A stretch of 64,000 nt of DNA, taken from the NCBI GenBank assembly GCA_963082875.1, contig OY720101.1, positions 3,720,001 to 3,784,000 of the forward strand, written 5' to 3'. Below, piece after piece: positions 12,201 through 22,000 of the stretch (positions within the stretch are counted from its first letter, which is position 1; every line of letters starts with the position of its first letter). The stretch is from Corella eumyota. Its lineage: Eukaryota; Chordata; Ascidiacea; Phlebobranchia; Corellidae. Made by a program: the position numbers and the translations under genes. The notes under the pieces were generated by a model. It did no database searches. It was not told the origin of the DNA and worked only from the letters and a program-made list of their open reading frames with translations.

Positions 12201-14417
12201 ATAAATTTAAGAATAGCACAAAAACACAATGTTTTATATTATTCTTACTATTCTAATACTATTCTTTGATTGCGATAAAAAATAAAAATTTTTGAAAAAA
12301 AAAAATTGAATGTTCGTGTGATAATATTTGCATAACATGTATTGGTAATATGACACTTAAAAAATTATTTATTTTAAATTTGGTTTAGGTTATTTTTGTG
12401 AAGAAGGCACTGCTGGTACTCCTACTGTTGCTAATATATGTGCAAGAGGAGCATTCTGTCCAATTAATACTGAAAGCTCTGGCGAACATCCATGTCCAGC
12501 TGGTACATATGGTCCTGACCTTCAGAAAGTTAATGAAGTTTCTGCATGTAAGGATTGCCCTGCGGGAAGATATTGCCAAAAACGTAATAACAGATTTTTA
12601 TTGTAACAAGTGTAATATTAGAAAAATTTTTTTGAAATTTTTATTTAAATTGTGTTGGACAAAATTGTCATTTTATATATATTCGGGTTATGCTAAAAAA
12701 CCTAAAGTTTGAGATATAAGCAGTATTACTAAAAGCTACTTAGGTGTAAGCAAAGTGTGATTTTAAGTTTTATTGTATAGTTAAAGCAAGCAAGGTTATA
12801 GTTTAAGTTAATAGTAGTGATAGCATAGTTAGCCACATTTGCCTATTGTTTATTTTGTCCACTTTGCCTATAATATCCACTATAGGTTTTTAGAGTTGAA
12901 AAAAAATATATGAATATATCTTAAGCCTTAAACTAACAATTGGTTATTTAGATCAGCATTAGGATACTAATAAACGTTGGACTTAAGTACCTTATGCGCC
13001 CAAAATCTCAAATTTATGATAAAATTTTCTTTAAATTTAAAATTTTTTTAAGATTGTCCACATTGCCTATAATATCCACTATGGGTTTTTAGAGTTATGC
13101 ATGTTTTGTAATTTTTTAATTTAATTTTTAAAAGTTTTTAATTTAAATTATTTTAGGTGGTGGGGCATGTGTTGATTGTCCTGCTGGACAGTACTGTGAA
13201 TCGGGCACTGCCAATCCAGATACTTGTGATCAAGGTACATTTCAACCTGATATTAAACAAGTTAGTGCGGCTAACTGTGTGGAATGTACTGCTGGGCAAG
13301 TCTGTTCAACTACTGGCTTAACTGGACCTGATAAGCCTTGCAGTCCTGGGTAAGATATGTTTTGTACCATTTTTAAAAATTGATACAGACAGCGTGGTGT
13401 AGTAATCAAAACACTTGCTTTACTGCATGAGGTCCTGTGTTTAAGCCCTACTTCTTTTATCCTGTAAAGTTCATGATTAAGGCACTATAGACATTATGAA
13501 CTCCTGCTGAGCCAGCACTTTTATATTTCATAATATTTTAAACTGCCAAAGGTAACTTGAGGCTGCGTTGGGGTAACTGATGTTACTTTATGTTGAGGTG
13601 GTACAGTTGACTTTCCTACATTAAGAATAAAAATATATACAAAAAATAAGGTTAAGCGATTGAGCAAAAGTCAAAAAAAAAAAGATTTCAGTGGGAATCG
13701 AACCTATTATCAACTTTATAGATAAGGTATAGATAAGGTAAGTCAACTTTATAGATAAGGTAGAAGTTTATTAACATGCCACCAATTGGAATTAAACCCA
13801 CCACCTTTAGTGCCAGAAGCCAATTTTTTTTAACCAACTATCATTGTATTTTAAATAAAAAGCTTTAAATTTTATTATGTTTTAATTTTTATTGATTTTT
13901 AAGTAAATTAGTTTCAAATTTTATTGTATTTTAAATACCTTAGTTTTACACTTTATCATATTTTGAATAAGTTAAAACTTTAAATTTTATTTTTTAAAGT
14001 TACTTTTGTCCTGCTGGAAGTTATCTAGAAACAGCAAACCCCTGTCCAGCTGGGACTTTTACTGACCAATTTAATTTAACAATTGCTGACCAATGCGATA
14101 TTTGTCCAGTGAGGTTTGCCTGTCTTGAAGGTTGGTAGATCTGTAAAAAGATTTTTTTTGTAAATTAAAAAAATTGAAAAATTAACAAAAAAAATAAAAA
14201 TATTTTTAAGGTACTGGCGGAACAAACCAACCACCTTCCAACTGTGCTCAAGGTTATTATTGCCCCAATGGGACCCAATATACGACCCAACACCCATGCC
14301 CCGCAGGGTCATACTCAAACAAAACAAATTTAGCTTGGTTGGATGAATGTTGGGAATGTCCTAGGGGAGGGTGGTGTGTAAATGGGAGTAGCAGCCCCCA
14401 GGGGCCTTGCCCAGCGG
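3218..14417 (+). CDS. Large Cys-rich protein with ephrin-receptor-like (GCC2_GCC3) repeats, partial
   Basis: Eighteen in-phase exons: 3218-3300, 3515-3665, 4438-4562, 5076-5264, 5694-5820, 6293-6416, 6888-6978, 7604-7727, 8280-8480, 8856-8981, 9479-9676, 10358-10523, 11303-11410, 11599-11706, 12389-12583, 13157-13349, 14000-14130 and 14211-14417, giving about 880 residues. The protein is a run of repeats of the form C-x2-CPAG-x2-C ... CPxGTYS, which fits the GCC2_GCC3/ephrin-receptor-like Cys-rich module of extracellular proteins. It is probably secreted or the ectodomain of a receptor. No signal-peptide exon, transmembrane segment or stop exon is seen. Exon 1 needs one base from an earlier exon. 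After 14417 a good GTAAGT donor has no partner before NDUFA6; reading through would stop at 14449. Exon 9 holds an extra C in the run 8313-8317 that breaks frame. The introns carry most of the window's SINEs. The specific gene was not recognised. Confidence 0.8.
3722..3768 (+). mobile_element. SINE fragment
   Basis: A degraded B-box and following segment (ctgctcccatgctgtag) of the window's SINE family, in intron 2 of the Cys-rich gene. Confidence 0.5.
3822..3990 (+). mobile_element. SINE, diverged, internally deleted
   Basis: B-box region gggttcaatccccactg is followed by a shortened body and the end tcaacatcgaggataaa. It is tail-to-tail with the inverted copy at 4101-4386. Confidence 0.65.
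4101..4386 (-). mobile_element. Near full-length tRNA-derived SINE
   Basis: On the minus strand it reads from the ggcagcgtggtgtagtgg head (A box TGGTGTAGTGG) through B box GGTTCAATCCC to the tail. Similar flanks caattacat and caattatac may be the target-site duplication. It ends about 50 bp before exon 3 of the Cys-rich gene. Confidence 0.9.
4617..4849 (-). mobile_element. SINE, left arm of an inverted pair
   Basis: A minus-strand body and B-box segment of an older copy, joined directly to a plus-strand copy at 4850. The transcript of this intron could fold back on itself. Confidence 0.75.
4850..5032 (+). mobile_element. SINE, right arm of an inverted pair
   Basis: A plus-strand, degraded copy starting near the B box (ggttcggtactcactgc) and ending at cccacattgaggataaat, 44 bp before exon 4 of the Cys-rich gene. 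Confidence 0.7.
5861..6124 (+). mobile_element. tRNA-derived SINE, older subfamily
   Basis: A-box part gtgtagtggttagaac and B box ctcgatccccactg are present. The copy has actacatgaggtcctggg in place of the caccacacatgaggtc head of the young copies, which suggests an older subfamily. Confidence 0.85.
6451..6733 (-). mobile_element. tRNA-derived SINE, diverged
   Basis: A nearly full-length minus-strand copy from the tail tttatccttgatttgtg to the end cacttccgg, with many substitutions. It lies in intron 6 of the Cys-rich gene. Confidence 0.8.
7088..7190 (+). mobile_element. SINE head fragment
   Basis: Degraded A and B box region (aagtagtgctaaggac, ttgaggtttattccta) immediately ahead of a second copy. 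Confidence 0.5.
7194..7449 (+). mobile_element. SINE, 5'-truncated
   Basis: Starts just before the B box (gggttcaatcctcactg) and continues to the tail. A short body fragment follows at about 7465-7515. Confidence 0.8.
7908..8066 (-). mobile_element. SINE 3' half, left arm of an inverted pair
   Basis: Minus-strand tail and body (tctcgatgtgggaaggttg to taagtgctgg), joined at about 8067 to a plus-strand fragment. A faint plus-strand head fragment also lies at about 7815-7900. Confidence 0.75.
8067..8170 (+). mobile_element. SINE 3' fragment, right arm of an inverted pair
   Basis: A diverged plus-strand 3' end (caaaactgcaacagttaaa to catcaaggataaat), about 110 bp upstream of exon 9 of the Cys-rich gene. 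Confidence 0.55.
9045..9172 (+). mobile_element. SINE, 3'-truncated
   Basis: The head with agcatggtgtattggttgg and B box gggttcaatcttcactg continues to the mid body, then is cut off where the next copy begins at 9174. Confidence 0.7.
9174..9430 (+). mobile_element. tRNA-derived SINE, diverged
   Basis: Starts accggcagtatggtgtagtgg and runs through a diverged B box (ggtttgatccccagtg) to a shortened tail, directly after a truncated copy. Confidence 0.8.
9712..9986 (+). mobile_element. tRNA-derived SINE, older subfamily
   Basis: A head-to-tail neighbour of the younger copy at 9991. It has the cattacatgaggtcatggg head type and ends cataatgaggataaat. Confidence 0.8.
9991..10287 (+). mobile_element. 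Near full-length tRNA-derived SINE
   Basis: A young-type copy: actggcagcg head, A box TGGTGTAGTGG, B box GGTTCAATCCC, tail gataaagatatgtacaaaa followed by an A-rich run. It is in tandem with an older copy. Confidence 0.9.
10721..11014 (+). mobile_element. Near full-length tRNA-derived SINE
   Basis: A complete young-type copy from accggcagcgtggtgtagtg to tatatacaaaaaaaa. The flanks atgattat and atgattgttat suggest a short target-site duplication. Confidence 0.92.
11100..11232 (-). mobile_element. SINE relic
   Basis: A very degraded minus-strand copy is recognisable from catttgccagttttggat, cagcagtaggaatcaaac and gttcctactacta. Confidence 0.4.
11891..12172 (-). mobile_element. Near full-length tRNA-derived SINE
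   Basis: A minus-strand young-type copy from the tail (tgtatatatctttatcctcg) to cgctgccgg, in intron 14 of the Cys-rich gene. Confidence 0.92.
13385..13647 (+). mobile_element. tRNA-derived SINE, diverged
   Basis: The head acagacagcgtggtgtagta is intact enough to call. The B box is decayed and part of the body (agcactt to atatttcataat) is deleted. Confidence 0.8.
13700..13765. repeat. Short tandem repeat
   Basis: The unit ctttatagataaggta recurs twice, with a partial extra copy between, in intron 16 of the Cys-rich gene. Confidence 0.5.
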
Positions 14418-14501
14418 GTAAGTCTTTTTTAACAGTTTATTATTTTTAAAGATTCAAAGTTTAACTTTAACTTTTGTTTGATGTTTAAAACATATTTTTT
14501 T

Positions 14502-14783
14502 GGATCACTTGTACTTTAGGTTCTTAGAAAAACTCTTGGACTTGTGGTCCTAGCTAATTCTCTTACACACCTTATGGTACTGCTGAATTCTTTATTAGAC
14601 TTTACATTCCTGCCTAACAGTCCTACCTAATTTTCACACATTTTTTACTGACCGGCCTAATGCTAATGCTTTTCTGTATTTCATGGTCCTAGCTTATCCT
14701 CTCTTATTTAACAGATCTCGCTAATTCTTTCTTATACAGTCTAGTTCTAAGATTTTCTGCAAACCGCCATGTACGAGTGATCC
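14502..14783. repeat. Small element with terminal inverted repeats and internal repeats
   Basis: The left end ggatcacttgtac (14502-14514) and right end gtacgagtgatcc (14771-14783) are inverted repeats with one mismatch. The match extends by one T on each side next to T-rich flanks. The inside is a degenerate run of units of about 30 bp around tcctagctaattct. No open frame is present. It could be a non-autonomous DNA element (MITE-like) or a minisatellite captured between inverted repeats. Confidence 0.5.
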
Positions 14784-14879
14784 AAATTTTTTTGATCTTA
14801 ACTGCTTTCATACTGTAGCACCTTTAAGTAAAGTTTTAATACTAGTTTATTAGACACATAATTTTATTTTAAACTTTTA

Positions 14880-15480
14880 TTTTCATTTTGTCATCCAGTT
14901 GCGACCTTTCAACCTCTCAGGAAGGAGAAATCAATCGTTGATTAAATTATTTTATTAAAAAAAATAAAGATTAAAAAATGTGCATACACTCATGTAAGTA
15001 CTTTGGACTCAGTTTTTAAATTATAAAAATAATCTAACAATTTAAAGCATTTGATAAACTATTTAATCACTCACTTATTCCATTAGGAATCTTCCAACCT
15101 TTAATAAGATAACCTAAACTCGGTTAAAAAGAGTTGAATAATGTTTTCATTGCATGCAGTAAAGGAAAGTTACTTTTTCCATATAAAAGTTAGTTTAAAT
15201 TAGTTTATGTTTTAAATCGTTTTAATATAACAAATATTTATTTTTTGTTGTTGTAAAGTTAAGGAAAAACTTCCCAAGATAAACGAAAACCTAAAAAAAA
15301 ACTTTGACAATTGGTTAGTGGTTAACTTTAAGCAAAAGTAACATTTGGAAAAATTGGATTAAAAGCAAAAGAAACATTTGGAAAAATTGGATCAGACAAG
15401 CATAACCTCATATGTCTTTAATAAACCTACCCTTGAAGTATGGGTAAATTGAAATGTCGATGTATTTACTAAATTTACGA
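14880..15480 (+). repeat. Composite modular repeat, right copy
   Basis: Modules B (about 14890-15010, with ttcaacctctcaggaagg and actcatgtaagtactttgg), C (15084-15175), D (15255-15320) and a weak E-like end (15410-15480) appear in the same order as in the left group at 1742-2460. The Cys-rich gene is therefore flanked on both sides by the same repeat family. Confidence 0.6.
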
Positions 15481-15639
15481 TATATACTGCTGATTAACTA
15501 CGAAAATCGATGCTTTTACTTTTTTTCATCCTATACTTTTTGTTTTGTGTTTTCTTGTTGTTTTGATTTCGGTGTTGTGTTATATTTTTGTTGTGCTTGT
15601 TTAGGTGCAGTACTTTAATTTTTAGTTAGGCTCTAAGGT

Positions 15640-16912
15640 AGGCAGAAACTTGGAAACTGTTAATCTTAAGCAAGGCGCCTTGCAAATATATTTTACGATA
15701 GGCACTTTTACTTAGAATTCAAGGTAGGCACTTGGTTTATAACTTTGATGCAAGCTCTTTTACTAACTATTCCATGTCGGCACTTTTACTTTAAAATTTT
15801 GGCTCAGAGATAGGATATATATAACCATAACTTAGACACTTTTAACTCTAAATTATAGGCAGGTCATATATACCCATAACTTTAAGAAAGGCACTTTTAA
15901 TTATAACTTTAAGGTAAACACTTTTACCAATAACTTAAAAGTAGGCACTTTTACCTTGGGCTTTAAAAGAGAAACTTTTATCTATAACTTTGAGATAGGT
16001 ACTTGTACCTATAAAACTTAAAGGAAAGCACTTTAACCTAAATATATAAAACAGGCATTTCATCTATATTTTAGGGGCAGGCACTTTAACCTTAAAGTAG
16101 GCATTTTTATCTATAACTTTAAAGTAGGCACCTTCATCTAAAACTTTAAAATAGGAACTTTTATCTCAAACTTAAAGGCAAGCATTTTAACCTTAAAGTA
16201 GTCACTTTTATGTATAACTATAAAGTATGGACTTTTACCTTCCACTTAGAGGTAGGCACTTCTATGTAAACTTTGATGTAGACTTTTTTGAGTTACTTTA
16301 ACTTTAGAGGTAGGCACTTTAACTTTAAATAAGCTCTTGTATCTTTAACTTTAAGGTTTTACCTATAACACATAAGGAGGCATGTGTGGAAGTTTAACTT
16401 CGAGATAGGCACTTTTACTTATAGCACAGAAGTAAGAACTTTTTTCAATAACTTAGAGGTTAGGCATTTTTACCTATTCTTTAGAGGTAGGCACTTTTTC
16501 CAATATCTCAGAGAGTGGGCACTTTCACCAATACCTCAGAAGATAAACACTTTTACCTATCTTTTAGAGGTAGGCACTTTTTCCAATATCTCAGAGAGTG
16601 GGCACTTTCACCAAAATCTCAGAAGATAAACACTTTTACCTATCTTTTAGAGGTAGGCACTTTTTCCAATATCTCAGAGAGTGGGCACTTTCACCAATAA
16701 CTCAGAAGATAAACACTTTTACCTATCTTTTAGAAGTAAGCATTTTTATCAATATCTCGAGAGGGCAGACAATTTTACCAATAACTCAGAGGTAGGAACT
16801 TTTACCTATAACTCAGAGGTAGGCACTTTTACCTATAACTCAGAGGTAGGCACTTTTACGTATAACTCAGAGGTAGGCACTTTTACCAATAACTCAGAGG
16901 TAAGCAATTAAT
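15640..16912. repeat. Minisatellite, 27-28 bp unit with 83-bp higher order
   Basis: The unit is close to ggtaggcacttttacctataact followed by tcaga or ttaa. Copies are degenerate from about 15640 to 16380 and homogeneous at the 3' end. Between about 16515 and 16760 three units form an 83-bp higher-order block repeated three times. The last stretch (16790-16912) is nearly perfect 27-bp units. Because 83 is not a multiple of three, the array stays open in several frames by composition only, so it is not called coding. Confidence 0.85.
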
Positions 16913-17103
16913 GTCACTTATTGTTGGGAATGTGGCAATAAAAATGTGGCACACATGGGTTTAATGATCATTTCTGCCCAAAAACTGATAATCGAAATAT
17001 GTAATTTCGTCATATATTGACCCCTGCATTACCTTTGTGCCAACTTTTAGATATTCTCATTCTATTGCAAATTAAATTTCTTTTAGGAATTGGCAATAGA
17101 AAA

Positions 17104-17394
17104 ACTGGTAGCGTGGTGTAGTGGTAAGAACACTTGCTACACCACACATGGGGTCGTGGGTTCAATCCCCACTGATCTCATGCTGTAGCACCTTTGAGTA
17201 AGGCGCTATAAACGGTACGAACTCCTGCTCAGCCAGCACTTAATCAGCAGCATAATTACCGGGCAATTATAATCTATAATATCCCAAACTGCCACAGGCA
17301 ACTCGAGACTGGGTCGGGGTAACAGTTGTTACTCTATGTATAAGTCGCGCATTCGACTTTCCCACATCGAGGATAAAGATATATACAAAAAAAA
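17104..17394 (+). mobile_element. Near full-length tRNA-derived SINE
   Basis: A good reference copy: actggtagcgtggtgtagtgg head, perfect T-stem GTGGG/CCCAC around the B box, and tail ggataaagatatatacaaaa. It lies between the minisatellite and the 3' end of NDUFA6. Confidence 0.93.
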
Positions 17395-17596
17395 TGTTGA
17401 ACACAGGGGTTATGACGTCATTTCTGCCTAAAAATGATTATCTTTATGAACTTATAAACTATATAAACAAGGTAGAAATGGCTAGGTTTAAAAAAAAAAA
17501 TATATGTTAAAGCACTAAAACTTTATTTTAATAAACAAATTCAAAATAGACAAAATAATTTAAACAATCAAATATTACAAAAAAAGGTTCTGATAA

Positions 17597-18294
17597 TTAA
17601 TGTTTTTGGGTAAAAAATTTGCCCAGAAAATCGGTGTGTTCTTGAACACCAACTTCGTTCTTAAAATAATCGTGAATGTGACATTCTTGTTTCCACATCA
17701 TAACTGTTTCTTGCAACTCCATTTGTCCCTAAATCAAATTTCACAAAGTTAAAACATGAGAACTATAAATATAACAAAAACAAAATAGTAATTGGCAAGT
17801 TACAGTTTATCAAATATATTTAAAAACAGTAAGTAAATCTGAAAAGCACAAACTTGACTTGATTTAATAGCTTATAATGTTAAATGATTACCTTAACCAC
17901 TAGTAGATCAATTGCACGCACATCTCTCACGTGAGCATTTCTAAGAAATTGTTCACGGATTTTATTCCGAACAATTTGTTTAGTATAAGGCAGACGAAAT
18001 TGAAAAACTAAAACAATTTAATTTTTGACAAGTTTACACTTAAAAAACAACTATTAAATTTTTTTATACACAGAAATAAAAACTATTTTATTTACAAAAA
18101 TATCTTCAATAAAATATAATAACTTGTAATGTTATTAAACCAAAGAACTTACTTATATCTGGGGCAGCTCGATACCACTGCTTATATAAGGTCAAAACCC
18201 TTCTTTTAGCTTCAACTGAATTTGTTGAGGAAATTGGTTTAACTGCAACTCCTTTAACAGCTCCTGCACTTCTTCTAATTAAATTTGAACTCAT
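17597..18294 (-). CDS. NDUFA6: NADH dehydrogenase 1 alpha subcomplex subunit 6 (LYRM6)
   Basis: Three exons (18153-18294, 17892-18007, 17597-17728) encode 129 residues, the usual size. The product is an accessory LYR-family subunit of mitochondrial complex I, which sits on the matrix arm and binds acyl carrier protein. The family signature is visible as EAKRRVLTLYKQWYR in exon 1. Exon 2 holds RNKIREQFLRNAHVRD and exon 3 ends FLGKFF, which also fits the family. The motif reads L-Y-K rather than L-Y-R. The start is the only Met ahead of the conserved region. The gene is divergent from CLIP1 across 706 bp. Confidence is high because all three exons match and the phases agree. Confidence 0.95.
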
Positions 18295-19000
18295 GGTTCG
18301 TACTCATGTATTTAAAAGTTAAATTAAAAAATCTGGGTTGTAAAATATAGGTTTAGTAAAGTGTTAATCAACTAATTTTAACAACATTACAAGATTTAGT
18401 ATTTTTTCTTTAAATAACAGGTTATGTAAACTCGGGTTAAACTCGTTTCGACTTAGTTAAAGTTAACCTAATTTCAGACTTTTGCTGCTCAAGTTTTTTG
18501 TTTACATCACTAAAACATTAAAGTTAAAAATAATCCATTAGAAAAAAAAAGCGGAGAGTCGGACGAAATTGTCAGAATAGTTTTACGCATAATTTTTTAT
18601 AATATAATTTATATAAATTTTTTTATTACTGACTATAAAAATGTTAACACAATTTCGAGTTACAAAACTTTTTTATTTGACCTAGTACATATATACTATA
18701 ACAAGATACCACAAATGACTGCAAAATTGTACAACTTTTATTCCGCATTTTATTCGTCACACGTCACCGGCAATGTAAATATCGTTTCGCTCTGGTACGA
18801 CATCGCGTCGTCAACATTAAAATAGAATTGTTTGCTAAATCGATTAAAATTACAAATAATAACCCATTTATTGTAATAATGTAAAGTTTTATCGATTTTT
18901 TAGTTAGAAGTGTTAAAGCTATTATATTTTGTACTCATAATATTAACTAAAAATGAACTAATATTGGCTAAATACGAAGGATAACGAATTGAAAAAGAAG
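18295..19000. promoter_or_regulatory. Divergent promoter region of NDUFA6 and CLIP1
   Basis: A 706-bp spacer between two opposite start codons. It is AT-rich except for about 18745-18815, which holds a local cluster of CG dinucleotides (cgtcaccggc, cgtttcgctc, cgacatcgcgtcgtc). No TATA box stands out. Shared bidirectional control is inferred from geometry alone. Confidence 0.5.
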
Positions 19001-22000
19001 ATGTCTTCAGAAAAGACGTCCGGATTAAAACCTCCTTCAAAGTTGGTTAAAAAATCTGTTGCCAAACCAAGTAAGTTTCTTATTTTTCTTTTTTTTTTTC
19101 ACAAACTAAATGTTGACATAAGTTTAAATCTTGTTTTTATAACCATGTGATGTTATATAATTGTAATAACTCCTCACATTTTAATTGTTTTTTTTTTGTA
19201 TATATCTTTATCCTCGATGTGGGAAAGTCGAATGCGTGACTTAAACATAGAGTAACATAAGTTACTCCGTCCCAGTCTCGAGTTGCCTGTGGCAGTTTTT
19301 AAGTGCTGGCTCAGCAGGAGTTCTTACCGTTTATAGCGCCTTACTTAAGGGCGCTACAGCATAAGATCAGTGGGGATTGAACCCACGACCACATGTGTGG
19401 TGTAACAAGTGTTCTTACCACTACACCACGCTGCCGGTCTGTTCTACCTATTTCTGATATTATTGTATTTGTATGTTAATAAAGTTATTTTTAAAGGTGG
19501 AATTCCTCCCAAATCAGGAACACATTTAACTGCAACCACAACTAGTCTATCGAATGAAGATACATTTATTATAGGTAGCCTATATAATTGAAAAAAGTTT
19601 TCTGGCTTTATTTGTTTTACTACATAGCCTATTTATTAAAGTTGATACATTGTAGCTGTATTGTTAAATTTGGTCATATAAGAATAACTTTAACATATTC
19701 GTAATATCATGAAGGCCACTGTAGTGTTAATTAACAAAAGTTAATTTTCAGGTGACAAAGTTTATGTGACTGGGAACAAATTGGGTAGAATCCAGTTCTT
19801 GGGTGAAACTCAGTTTGCCCCAGGTCAGTGGGCCGGGGTTGTGTTGGATGAACCTGTCGGTAAAAATGATGGGTCAGTCGCGGGGGTTAAATATTTTCAG
19901 GTTAATAGCCTTACTTAAATAAGAGTGTTGATTTATAAATAGCCTATATAATATCATAAATTTTTTTTTTTAATTTAGTGTTTTAGAAAAAGTTTATTAA
20001 AAATTAAATTAACTTTTTAAATATTTTTAGTGTAAGCCATTGCACGGTGTTTTTACTCGAGTTAGTAAACTAATAAAAGCGGATGGAGGTCCACCAAAAA
20101 CTACAGGTGTGTTATTATTATTATATGATTTATAAAAAAAAGTTTTAATTAAATTTTGTGAAATAACAATGAACTCATTTGTGTTATAAAGAACTTAGTA
20201 ACATAACACTTTGGTTTTTAGAATCCACGTTTACAAAACCGAAAACCACAACAGCAAGGCCTTCTGCATTAACTGTTGAGAATGTCAAAGCTTCTACCAC
20301 TTCTACTCCCGCTCCTAAGAAAAGTGGTAAGATAATGCATTCACTGTTTAGTTGATGGCTAAAAAATATGCAAAAAAATCTATAAATTTTGGGGACAAAT
20401 TAAAAAACAGTTTTTTAATTTTTTAATTTCTGAAAACTTTTAATAATTTTAAATTTAAAATTTTTGTGGCGTTTGGCTAGGTATAAAATAAAAATTTAAA
20501 AGCTAATAGATGATTAATTTTTTGTCAGTTTTGTATACACAAGGACTTTTATAAAGGAGCTTTATTTTTATTGACAAAACCTTATCACTATTTACTTTGC
20601 CATTGTTTAATTTTTTATTTACCAAGTAATGACAGATGCCTGTGGTGTTCCATTTTATAAAAGATTTAAAACTTTGATGGTTTTTGTTATTTTTATATTT
20701 GACAATAAAATACAACTTTCATTTTTTATTTAACTTAATATTGATTTTTATTTTTCAACATTGGCAGTTTAATCAATAGTATTTACCAAACTTAAAATAT
20801 ATATAATTTTTTTTAATTTTAAACATAAATTTTTTAAAGGTTTGAGAAGTCCAACTGCTTCACTGAGAAGTTTAAAGTTAGGGGGAACCCCTAAAGTACA
20901 AAAACCTTCAGATACAAAAGTTGGAGACAAAGTTGTGGTCGGAGATAAAAATGGTAAAGCATAAAAATTTTGGAAAAAAAATTATCATTTGAAAAATTTG
21001 TTAATTTTAAAGACAGCAAAAACGATTAAAATAAACCAAGTATTTAACATAAATCAAAAAAAAAATTTGTATGATATTTGAAAAAATATTTGAAAAGCAG
21101 TTTACCTTATTTGTTAATATATTTTTGTGATGTCATTCACTTTTTCATTACAGGTATAGTAAAATTTATTGGTCAGACAGACTTTGCAAAGGGGCAGTGG
21201 GTTGGGGTTGAATTAGATGGTCCACAAGGAAAGAATGATGGTTCTGTTGCCGGAAAAAGGTAATTTAATTTAAAGATTTCCCAATTTATACTTGATGTAA
21301 AAAGGTCCCTTAAATACCTAATCAAATATTTAATTTTATGTTCTAGTCTCTAACTGTTTTCTCGGTTTAATTAAAAAATTAATTTTTGATTCAGATATTT
21401 TCAGTGTGCACCTAATCACGGTTTATTTGCTTTGGAAAAAAAAGTTCAAAAAATTGGAGCTTCTGGCACAGGTAATTTAAAAAAAAAATTGGCTTAACAT
21501 TAAAGTAATTGTAAAAAATAAGTTTTCAAAACAGAACTAAAACAAATATTAAAGTTGTACACAAACCTAACATAAGTACTATTAAAATATATTTTCATGC
21601 AAGTTTTTGTTTTTGTTTTAGCAAAACCAAGAACAGGAATCAAATCTCCAAGTTCAAATGTATCAGTGAGCAGCATGAGTTCAATATCAAGTGTTAAACG
21701 ACCAGCTGGCTTAAAAGTAAGTTGAATTATTTGGTTTAAAAGATAAAATCTACACACATTCAAAAAGTCATATTTCTTTGTTTACTTTTCAGCTTTGTAA
21801 TAATAACTTACAACAGGTCTAAGGAAATAAAAGTTTATTTAAAATGTTTTTATTTCTATTGTTAAAAGATGAAAGAGTTTTTTTAAATAAATAAAACCTT
21901 TTAAAATAAACCAATTTTATTGAACATTTCATTCCTTATAACAAATCTTTAAAAGTGGGCATTTATTTACTTTTTTCTAAATAAATTAAACTTTTAACAA

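Noticed and set aside
16384-16911. Overlapping open frames in the minisatellite giving repeats such as GTFTNNSE
   Set aside because: They are open in several frames because of unit composition, the 83-bp period shifts frame, and there is no start context, splice context or family match.
15640-16912. CRISPR-like array
   Set aside because: Units are contiguous and have no unique spacers; the host is a eukaryote. It is a minisatellite.
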